Assembly (NCBI GenBank): GCA_008638375.1
Contig: CM018037.1
Span: 33,341,076-33,405,075 of the forward strand
Direction of reading: 5' to 3'
DNA length: 64,000 bases
DNA from: Nyssa sinensis
Taxonomy: Eukaryota; Streptophyta; Magnoliopsida; Cornales; Nyssaceae
The notes under the pieces are model-generated. The model had not been told where the DNA came from, made no database searches, and saw only the letters and a program-made list of their open reading frames with translations. Numbering within the stretch: the first letter of the stretch is position 1; every line of letters starts with the position of its first letter. Shown here in pieces: positions 36,701-48,500 of this stretch. The position numbers and the translations under genes were made by a program.

Positions 36701-39700
36701 GTGATGTTGGTAGCTGCAGAAATAGAGAATCTAGATCAATCCATTGGTTGAAGCTTTTGAAATGCAGTTTGATTCAATAAATACATGAGAATCAATATGA
36801 ACCAAAATTACATCTTACCCACAGAAGAAAGAAAGATTCAGGCCTTCAGACACTTCAATCTCTGATATGAGTGATTAAGTCCACGAATTAATCTCTAAGA
36901 AATAATAAGATCCAAGTTGAAGGTGTTACAAGGACAAGAAAACCAAAAAAATGAAGTGGGTTGGGGTGGTGAAAAAAGGCAATAAGTTATCTACTTAGGG
37001 TTCTTTTTGGGTGGGATAGAGGAGGAGGTCCTTTGCATAGAGAATGTCACGACCCGAAACCCACTCTATGCGGATCTCGAGTCGGGACCGCCACCCTTCG
37101 ACCCGGAGGCCTTGGGGCGAGGCTCGTACATAAGCAACAATATCAGACAGTGATGCGACCTGTGGTTGCGGAAGTGTGAAAAACTTTTTTCTTTTCTTTT
37201 AAAAATAAAACATCTGTCGCATATCCGCCTGATACTGCCACTCTTCATAGCGGTACACATAATATAATAATCAGAGTATAATAATATTAACTAAAGATTT
37301 TTATATAGTACATATCCAAGTGCCCCTCGGGCTTAAGTACATAATTGTCTAAAAAGTTCAACTACAAAAGTTTGACCAATGAAGGGTCCTAATACTTTCA
37401 GAATATCTCCAGGTCCTACTGGAGCTGCCAATCATTGCTCCCCAAATTGAGCAAGTGTCCAACCATCATCACCTGAAAAAATGTTGGGGAAATGGGGTGA
37501 GCTTCGAAAAGTCCAATGAGTAATTCCTACATCTGTCATGGGTTTTCAATTGGTAGAGGTTTCGTACATGAGAGAGTTTATAAAATACTCAACTACCAAT
37601 TGGTCGTATACTTGAACATAGAGAACATGCATTCTTAAAATATATAGCTTTGAAACATTCAAGGTATTCAAGCTAGAACATATATTTCCATAAAAGAGCA
37701 TATGTATTTCAGAACATGTAACTTAAAATCATGTAAACATGCATAGCGAAAATGGGGGTAAAACCTGCTTCCATTTCCAAAATCGTTTGTCATATTTTCT
37801 CTCTAATTAGGTGGAATCTGTTTCGAACCAGACTCCCGTTTTACGTATACGTGGAGATATCTCTTTGCCTGTGGGATCAGATCCTGCTACCAGGCGTCCA
37901 CATGACAGGTCAATTGAGTTCCGAAGAAGCCCAAAATCCTAACTATGTGTTATGTCGCACATGACAGGTCAAATGAGTTCCGAAGAAAGCCCAAAATCCT
38001 GACTATGTGACACATGACAGGTCAAATGAGTTATGAAGAAACCCAAAATCCTGACTATGTGTCTGTGTGCTTATGCACAGTTTATCTTGCATTTAAATAC
38101 ATTTATCATGTGACTTTTCATAATACTTTTCATGAGTATTTAAAACATGTAACGTATAACTTTTGCAATGATGCTTCAATACTTGTAATAATCAAATTCA
38201 GAATATTTGAGGAAATCAGACATGCTAACTATTTTGAAAAGGAAACATTTACGAATATAAATATGTAAATAATCGTGGAGTATGTCATAGCATAATATTT
38301 AAGAAAACAGAAATCATGAATACTGAATTTGATATACCAATGCTGTAAATATCTTGAACTTAAAAACATCCGTCGAAATCTGTGGAGTTAAATCCTTCAC
38401 TTCAAATGCAAGATCACTCACCTTGGTCCTTTAGGGTTAGTCCTAATAATGCGCTTTCCCACTTCCTTTGTAGTTCCTAACAACAATTCATAAATAACCT
38501 CATTAACTTCACATTCACTTCAAACATCTCCTACTGATGCTTCTTAGCTTATGCTTAGATCGTATTAGATTCTAACATGATTTCATAAATTTCTTACGTA
38601 CTTAATTTAACTCGCATTCTTAACCTATGACGCAACTTAATGTGTTAAGAATTTAAATTATTTCAATTTATACTCTTTTGGTAGCTCCATTAACTTTAAA
38701 TTAAGGTTATTTATTTGACATGTTTACGTGCCGTGTCTTTTCGTATTTTATTTCTCAGTACTTGCCTCAGTTTAGTTCTTTGGCAATATTTCAATTCATA
38801 GTCATCTGACAGATGCTATTCGTCAAATTTTATGTCTCTGTATTTTAGACATTTCTTTTGGTCGAATAGACTCTACCATTGAGTCCGGAGTGTCAAAGAA
38901 AGTCAGTTTAGGCTTTCCAAGATTTTAATTCGGACTTTTATATGAAAAGGGCAAAATGGTCATTTATCGTTTTACGTGTCACATTTTTTCGTACTTCGTT
39001 TCGTAATTTGGACTCCATTATTGAGTCCGGAAGGTCGAAGAAAGTCAATTTAGACCTTCTCTGGTTTCATTTTGGCTTTAGGGGTACCAGGGGTAATTTG
39101 GTCATTTAGCATTTTTACGGGTCTCCAATTTTTTTGGGACCTCATCTCATGTCGTGGACCTCACCATTGGACTCAGAAGGTCCGAGATAGTAAGAATACA
39201 CTAATAACTTGTTAATTTTGGACAAGGGGTATTTTGGTCATTTACCCCTTTACGTGTCTTTATTTTTCGGGACCCCGTCTCGTAAAACGGACCCCGTCAT
39301 TAGCTTCAGAATGCCCAAAATAGTAAGAATTCACTATTCATATGTTTGATTTGGACTTTATTTGCTTAATATTTGAATTAGGGGCATAATAGTCATTTTA
39401 CTTTATTTATTAAATAATTAAATTAATTATTTAATTAATTTTCCAGGGGCATATTTGTATAAAATTTTCATCAGATGGGCCACAGAGGGATTTCTCATAG
39501 GTTTTGGGGTCAATCCGTAAATAAGGAAAGTATTGGTGTATTTAATTTTTAATTAAATTATAAAACCAATGGGTTCGGTCCAATTCCAATTGAACCGGTC
39601 CGGTTCACTTACAAACCAACCGGTTTGCCACGTAATGCTGACGTCAGGATGACGTCAGCCCTAATGGTTAAAATTTAAAATTCTTAAACCTCTAAACGTC

Positions 39701-42700
39701 ATCGTTTAAATAAACCCATAACTGGATTTGACCCGGACCCGTAACCGACCCGTTGTCCGACCCGACCCGAACAGTGTCGGCTTCCCCATCGAAGCCGACA
39801 CTGTTCCTACGAAACCCTAATTTTTTTCAGTTTCTATTTCTTCAATTTCGTGGATTTTTGTTCACGGTTTTCCTACTGTTTTCAACCCGATCCACTCCTA
39901 GAACATTGTAGAAGAGTTTGGCAATCTTTTTGGGGTTCAAAACTGATTCATGAGTTCGACTTTGGGTTTGATAAGCTGAACCTGTAACTAGCTCGTTCTT
40001 GCTTATTTTTGAACCAAATCTCGTGGGACTTGTTCTATCATGATCCCAATATTATGGGGATTCAGTTTCTGTTCGTAAAGGTGGGTTTAGAAGCGAGTTG
40101 GTACGGTTTGTTTTGAGAACTCGTACCTGCAACTCACCATATAGGGTTCGTTTCTTTGGATTTTTGATCAGCGTATACGTGTTTTCATGATGCTTGTGAG
40201 ATCTACTTGAAGTCTGGATAAGCCAGACTTAGTTTGGTTGTGATGAAAATCAGACCTGCTTTAGCAAGGTCATCAATGGCGGTTTTCATGGATTCACTGT
40301 TTTTTGGTCATTTTCAAAGTCTAAAATCATGCTTGACAAACTCATAAACATGTATCTATCTTCATATGTGCATGCATAATTCAAAAACAGTCCCTAATAC
40401 ATCAAAATTTTAGAGAGAGAAAATGATAGTTTTTGCATTTTCTTACCCTTTTTCCACTGTTTTCTCTTCTTCTTGTTCTGATTTCCTTCCCTTCTTCTCC
40501 TCTTCAGCTTTCTTCTTTCTCTCTCTCTCTCTCTCTGTCCATGTGTCATGGGTGTGTATATATATCATTTATGTATATGTATATATGTATGTTTCTCTCA
40601 CTTCCATACCCCATCTCAATCACAGCCATCCCTCCCATACTTTCTGATTTGTGCCCATGCTTCCTTTCATTTCACCATACCTAATGACCTACTCATGTAT
40701 AAAATATGCATATGTGTATTTTCACCACCTTACCTCCATGTCATCATATATATATATATACATATATATAATATATATCACACACACAGCCGTCCATATG
40801 TATATATATATATTATATTTATTTTATTTTATTTTTTCTATAACCAAGAATTTCATATATAAATACTTACACATGTTTGATCACACAATACACTTTTATG
40901 TGTGTATTTCTATTTATTTTAATTAATAATCAATTTCATAAACTTAATTAATTAATTATTTTAAATTAATTAATTGCTTTCCTTAAGTGTAGACATGTTT
41001 ACACTTATTTTTTCATAACTTCGAAATGCGTGTCATATGACCTGGTATTTTTGGGTCGGGGTATTACAGAGAAGCTTGAGGTGGTATAGCGGCTTTTTTA
41101 CCTTAAGCTACGTTCCCCACTATGTATTTTGCTTCGTTCTTGGAGCCACTAGTTCAAGCATCAATAGTATTGCCTGCAACATTGTTTTTAGACTTCGGTA
41201 AGGATCAAAATTTAGTTTCGGAGTGTTGTTTTGGACCTTTTGGTAATTAAGAAAATGGAAACATTTTGGAAACATAGTGGAAATGATGAAAAAAAAAAAA
41301 CGCATTAAAATCCATAAAAACATAAAAGAAAATATATGAATGTGTGAAGATTATATTAACTAATTGGAAATGTTTTAAGGTAAATATCTCTCTACACATG
41401 AGGATACTAGGGAAAAACTGAGAAATAAATTTATACGTAAATTAATCACTAAAACTAAATAATTCTTTACTATTTAAAAAAGTATAAAAATTTTTAGAGC
41501 TAGTTTTGTATTTTTACGAAATTATTATAGATGGGTTCGCCCTCTTTAAGCAATTTTTTAATATATATTTATTTATAAAAAAATAATTTTTATAATATTT
41601 AGAATTATTATAATTAAATAAAATACTATAACATAATAAATATGTACTATATAAATTTATAATATACGCGAATTAGATAATTTGACATAAGTTACAAATA
41701 AAATAACAATTTGATTAAAACAAATAACAAGTTAATTCTGCTATAATATTTTTGATAAGTAAGCTTTTTTTGGGTAATTCTATTGATAAATAAGTTAGGC
41801 TTATTATAATTAGTAACTATATTTTAAAATAAATTATTCACTTACTTTTTAATTTTCACTACAATTTTTTTTTAATTGCTTTTTTGAAAACAAAATAGAG
41901 ATATCTGCGTATAATTTTGGGTCTTAATCCTCAACTTCCTCCTTCATTTGAGATATATTTTTTACCAACATCTAGAATTATTACTAATGCAAAGAAAATG
42001 TTTCTACAATTTCGTTATGTTTCGACTAATTTTAGTATGTTTCGATGTTGTTTCCATGGGAACATGTCAATTTCGATATTCCACTTTTGTTTTATTTTGG
42101 CTCATTGAGAAATAGAAATACTTCGGCTATTTCGATGGAAAAAAAACAAAATTTTGATCCTTGGTCTTCGGACTAGTGGCTTGCATCTCATGAATTTTGG
42201 TCTCTGCAGCATCAACTATCTCTATAATCGAAATTGAAATTCATCTCCCCTACTTATCAGTAAGTTTTCCTCTAAAACTCCTACCACTTTGAGTTGCCAT
42301 GAGATCATTCCGGCTCTGATACCAAAACCAGGGATGAGGCCACATGGGGCCTAGGGGGGGCAATCGCCCCCTCTCAATTTTTGGTTTTGTGAATTTTTTT
42401 TTATATATATATTTTTTGAAATATATTCTTTTAATTTGAAATTTTGCCCCGCGTAGGTTTTATTTATTTTTATACTTTATCCTTATCTTAATTTTAATTT
42501 AACTCTTAAATGGGACTTTTATCAATTTTTTTATATACCATAAAGATTGTTTAGTGTTTTATTCTTTGATCGGACTTTTTATGTAATTTATAAGTTGCTT
42601 GTATCAATAAATTTAGTTATTTTTCAAAAATATTATCAACCAATATTAAATTTTTATAGTTCTTTAATTTTTTAAATTTATGATCAAACAGTAGGAAATT

Positions 42701-45462
42701 TTTTGCCCCCCCTCACGTGAATTCCTGGCCTAGTCCCTGATCAAAACTGATGCAAGATGTTCAAAACTTATACATTGTTGAGGTTAGGGTCTAGTGTAGA
42801 AAGGTTTGAGGTTGAGTAAGGATGGATTGGGTAGGATTTTGGGATTAGGAAGATAAGGTTTTAGGGAATGTTCAAATGTCGTGAAAACTAGCCCGAGAAC
42901 AGTGAATTTGGTTTTGTGGGGCTCAATTGGTTTTTAAGCTAAATTTGCGTGGAACTGTTGAAGGAATGTTGTAGGCTCATGAAGGAGTGGTTTAGCAAGC
43001 TCTAGCTGCAAGAATAAAGTGCAAAAAAATTTAGGAAGAATAGAAACAGAAGGAGAAACAAGACCTAGGCAATCACACCTCGGTTCTTAGGCAATTACAC
43101 CTAGGGTAAGATGCATCTAACATCATGAGTAAAGAGTTCTAAAATGTTTTTCATTTCATGCTTCAAACAATGCCAATACAACTCTTATATGGAGGATTGG
43201 ACTTAGTGACGACAGACACTTGGTATCCGAGTAACTTGTCAACCAAGTTTGACTAGAAGACCTTGGTGGTCAAGTATTCTTGGTGCCCAAATTTGACTAG
43301 AATACTTAGACCTAAAAGACATGGACCTTGTTAAGCCCATTAGACCTACCAAATCTGATCCAAAATTATGTAAATAGTCCCACAACGAAAAGGCCACATG
43401 TGCAGCCCTCTCTTCCATAAACAAGAAAAATTACTAAAATACCCCTGACATGAATTATGTGAGAAATATATGGAAACAACAGTAAAGCTAAGCATAAGTA
43501 ATCTATTAGGCAAGTTCTAAATTAGAATCTTGCCAAATGAATATGTTGGCCGTTGAATGATTTGAATCTGGTTTTCCTCTTCTCTTGGAATGCTTTCCGA
43601 ACTTCCTTGGCACATTATTTGCATCAGAGAAAATTGGATTGGAGATTTCAAAATATGGAGAAATTTGGTCCTCCCCCCCTCCATTTCTTTTTATGATCTC
43701 TATATAGTGGAAATTAGATCTCGTATTCTGTTTTTTTCTTCCATGCTTCTGAGAGAGGAAAAGGTTTATTAATTCTTTCTGGGATAATGATTTATGGCCC
43801 ATGTATTGGTGCCCATACAATGTTCATATACTCACATGGGGTGGGACCCATTATTATGGGTCCCACTAACGGGGGACCCACCTCATGTGAGTATATGGGC
43901 ACCAATACATGGGCAGCAAAACATTATTCTTCCTTTTACTCGCAAGTTACTTATTTATTATTTTCACAACCTCTTATGGTGTTTTTAGTAGTTGTGCTTT
44001 ACCTTGTCCAGATTGATGTTGAGAATCCTTGTGTGGTTATGAGTCAAGATAAAAGCAGAGAATTTTTGCATTCAGGGAATGACAAAGATAAATTCAAGGT
44101 AAGAAACTGAAATCTAGGAGAATTCAAGCAGATTACATTTGTTAATGCATTTGGGTTTCTATATTTCTTAGCCATTGCTTTTATGGATTTTAATTAGAGG
44201 TAAGTATGCTCAGAGAAAAATTCTTTCTTTGTCTAAATACTTCCCTAGCTTGTCTGTGTACTGTTTCTCTTGTCTCTCTGTGTGTGGGGTGCAATACTGA
44301 GACCATATTACTCAGTTCTTTTTCAAGGCAACTCTTCTTCATCAAGTGGATGATTTATTACAAAGTATTAGGGAACAACTGGAGGCAGCAAATTCTTTGG
44401 TTCGTGAACTAGGAATTGTCAATAGAACCTATACTGAAGGAATTAAATGAGTTGCAAGGAAAGATTAAGAACATGGAGCATGTAGAGGAAATATCTCAAC
44501 AGGTGCAGCTATTAAAGAAGAAACTTGCATGGTCATGGGTATATGATGTAGACAAGCAACTCCAGGAGCATAGTGCAAAGATTGAAAAGCTGAAAGTTCG
44601 GATACCTTCTTGCCAAGCCAAAATTGATCTGCAACTTGTGAGTAGCAAACTCTTAACAATGCTATATTAGATTTGTTAATTTAGATGTGGGTAAATAACG
44701 AACTCTTAACAATGTTAAATTAGGTGTGGTTATAAGCTGTTTTGCTCAAATATATTATAATTTTCTCGTTTATTTATATATTTTTCTTTGTAAGCGTGTG
44801 CTCTTTTTTTTTTGGATTGGTTTTGTAAGTGTGTACTCATATAAAGATCTTTGATGGTTTTATTGAAATCTATTCATGTGAAATCTTTTAATGGTTCTAA
44901 TTGATATTAGCGGTTTTGACTTAATGATTGAATGGTCAGTGATATTATATTTTAATAACTTTAATTGTCTTTTGGACTGACTTGTTGAATACATTTCTTT
45001 GCTAATTTGCCCTGACTCCACCTTTTTTACACGATGTGGTGCAAGACCCCAACCTGCGAATTTCCCTGGTTAAATTGTGCTTTGGAGGACCCATTAATTT
45101 AATTGGTCCAGATACATATTTTCTGACAGCTTGAACCTAGTGTAGTTGCTTATCAAATTTTTTATATGTTTTTAATGGTCTATACTTTTTCTTTCTAAAT
45201 AGTCAGTTTCTCCTGATTGGTTTGACCCTTTTTGTGTTGGGTTTGGGATAATGTTTTATAGTTGATAATAAATAGATTAAAATTGATTGGATCTTTTTGG
45301 TGACCCAAACTTCACTGCTGCGACCCTGATCATTATCTAGCTTCAATTGATCTTATTAATTGCAAAATCGGAAAACTGGTATTGAAAAACCGCATGTATA
45401 AAGATTTACAATGCTAGCTCTTTCTTATAGGATGGATGAAGCCTTCAAAGCTTCATAGTTAC

Positions 45463-45505
<43 letters not shown>

Positions 45506-48500
45506 GACAATATGACTTGAATTGAATTAATATTTCATTCTCAATTGAATTACATGTTTACATACAATGTCCCTATTTATCATGTACAATGAGGATCAAA
45601 ATATAGAAATAACAGAGAAAAGGAAACAAAGGAAAAAATGGAAATAAAAATATGTCAACTAATAATCAGCCTAAATCTCTTACCATAATCTTCTCCAAAT
45701 CACAATCAAATTATTTCCCATTTAAATTATTCAGGGATTTCCACACTCCCCCTCAAGTTGGATCATAGATGTTGATCATGTCCAACTTGCAAATAAAATC
45801 TTCAAAGCTGGACCTCTGTAGACCCTTAGTGAATATATTTGCTAATTGTTCTCTTGTAGGGATATAGGTCATGCAGACTGTCCCTTTCTCAATTTTCTCC
45901 TTTATAAAATGCCTATCAACTTCTATGTGTTTAGTTCTGTCTTGCTGGACCGGATTATGGGAAATGCTGATAGCGGCTTTGTTGTCGCAGTAGAGTTTGA
46001 TGGGAAGCTCTATTGTGATATGTAGTTCCTCCAAGAGCTTCTGTAATCACAGCCCTTCACACATCCCTTGTGCAACGGCTCTGAATTCAGCTTCAGCACT
46101 ACTTCTGGCTACCACATGCTGCTTCTTGCTCCTCCATGTTACTTAGATTTCCCCAAACATAGGTACAGTAGCCCGTGGTAGACCTTCTGTCTTCTACTGA
46201 TCCTGCCCAATCTGCATCTGTATAAATCTCCACCTTCTTACTATCTCCTCTCTTAAAGAATAGACCTCGCCCTAGAGAGCCTTTCAGATATCTGAGAATC
46301 TTATATACTGCTTCTAGGTGACCCTCCTTTGGTGGAATGCATATGCTAACTGATCACACTCATAGCAAAAGCAATGTCAGGTCTGGTGTGAGATAGGTAT
46401 ATCAATCTACCTGCTAGTCTCTGATATCTTTCTCTATCTACTGGTCTTCCAGCGTCTTCCATTCTTTTTCCTGCCTCGATCGGAGTATCACTTGGCTTGC
46501 AACTAAGCATCCCAGTCTCAGTCAACAGATCGAGTACATACTTTATCTGAGATACACTAATTCCTTTCTTTGACCTGGCCACTTCCATTCTCAGAAAGTA
46601 TCGCATTTGACTTAGGTCTTTTACCTCAAATTCTGTGGCTAAGACCTTCTTCAATCTTTCTATCTCTTCTGTGTTATCTCCAGTAAGAATGATGTCATCG
46701 ACGTATATAATCAGGATGGTCCTGCTTCCATCACTGGATTGTTTGATGAACATCGTATGATCTGACTGTCCTTGTTGATATCCTTGATTCTTCATCACTT
46801 TTGCAAATCTATCAAACCATGCCCTTGGTGATTGTTTAAGTCCATACAGGGATTTCTTCAGTTTACATACTCTGGTTTCATCTCCTTCCTTGTAAACTCC
46901 TGGAGGTAGCGTCATGAACACTTCTTCCTCCAGTTCACCATTCAGAAAGGCATTCTTGATGTCAAATTGGTGGAGTGGCCAATCCAGATTTGCTGCCAAG
47001 TACAAGAGTACCCGTATAGTGTTCAGCTTTGCCACAGGTGCAAATGTCTCGGTGTAGTCAATACCATATGTCTGAGTGAATCCCTTTGCAACTAGGCGAG
47101 CTTTGTATCGTTCCACTGTACCATCCGCCTTGTACTTCACTGTGAATACCCACTTACAGCCTACTGGCTTCTTCTCCTTTGGCAAAGACATTACTTCCCA
47201 AGTTCCATTTTTTTCCAATGCTCTGATTTCTTCCATTACTGCTTTTCTCCATTCTGGAGTTCCCAAAGCCTCTTGGATATTCTTAGGAATCTGGATCTTG
47301 TCAAGGTTAGACGTAAAAGCACGACATTTGGCTGAAAGAGCATTGTAAGAGACAAATTTTGAGATAGGATGGGAAGTACATGAACGAGGTTGTTTTCTAA
47401 GAGCAATGGGTAGGTCATCAAGATTTGTTACCTGGTCAAGATTGGATTTTGGCTCATGAGGAGTCAGAGCTATCACCAGTTCTGACTCTTTTGGTGCTTT
47501 GGATGTGAAGATCTCATCAGTCTTTGATTTAGGTGGTCTCCTTGAATAAACAAGTGTCTCCCTGTCTTGTTTGTTTTCCCACATCTCCCCCTGAGTTCAA
47601 GATTCCTTCTGTGTTGGACAAGGACAAGGAAGGAGGAGGTGTACTGTGTGGGATAGACTCAAAGATCGCCATATCAAAGTCTATATCAGAGTGTTGAGCT
47701 TCTCTCAAGGACTCCCCCTGAAGTGAGTAATAGGGAGTATGCTCAAAAAATGTGACATCCCGACTAACATATAACTTCTGCTGAGAAGGGATCATAGCAT
47801 TTGTAACCCTTTTGAGTAGGGGAGTAGCCAAGAAAGACACATTTGAGAGCTCTAGGATCCAATTTGTTACGTTGGGAGGCGTGAATGTGGACAAACACTG
47901 TGGACCCAAAAACACGAAGAGGGAGAGAGGAACTGACTCGAGAATTAGGAAAGGCCTCCTGGAATTTTTGGAGAGGAGTTGCAAATGAGAGAACCCGACT
48001 AGGCATTCAATTGATGAGAAATGCAGCAGTCAGAATGGCATCAGCCCAAAAATTATTTTTCATATGAGAGGTAAACATTAAGGCACGAGCTATCTCAAGA
48101 ATATGTCGGTTTTTTCGTTCAGCAACCCCATTTTGTTGGGGGGTTTGAACACAGGAACTTTGATGGATAATACCTTTGTCTTGAAAGTAAGGACTTAAGG
48201 AGGAATTGAAGTATTCTGTGCTATTATCAGTGCGAAGAATCTGGATTTTTGTGTGAAACTGGGTGTAAATCATGTTGTAGAAATTCATGAATACCAAACT
48301 AACCTCAGATTTGTCATTTAGTAGAAATACCTAACAGAGACGAAAATGGTCATCAATAAATGTTATAAACCATTTTTTGTGGGTCCGATTAGATATTCGT
48401 GAAGGACCCCAAAGATCACTGTGAATTAGGGTAAAAGGCAGTGATGGTTTATAAGAAGATGTGGGAAAACAAGTACGGATGATGTTTTGCAAGTTCATAA

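Larger units (their letters stand above)
37045..41068. mobile_element. 4-kb solo LTR with GAGAA target duplication
   Basis: Starts TGTCACGACCCGAAAC and ends GGGTCGGGGTATTACA, the TG...CA form of LTRs. It is flanked by perfect 5-bp duplications GAGAA (37040-37044 and 41069-41073). No gag, pol or second LTR is visible within the 4024 bp, so it reads as a solo LTR left by recombination, probably from a long-LTR Ty3-gypsy element. The family was not identified. It contains tandem modules and a perfect hairpin, listed separately. Confidence 0.75.
35134..44011 (+). other. SMC6 intron 4 (8878 bp)
   Basis: Holds, in order, a truncated TIR element between long direct repeats, unassigned sequence to 37044, a 4-kb solo LTR, a complete TIR element, an orphan primer-binding site, a hAT-type MITE, unassigned sequence (42748-43780) and a foldback element close to exon 5. 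Confidence 0.8.

Noticed and set aside
40423..40926. Overlapping plus-strand frames in the solo LTR
   Set aside because: They arise from CT and TA microsatellites and give Ser/Tyr/Ile-rich translations without domains.
44316..44412. Cryptic splicing as an explanation of the exon 6 frame break
   Set aside because: No GT-AG pair around 44412 would remove a single base, and the flanking exon phases require a 321-base exon.
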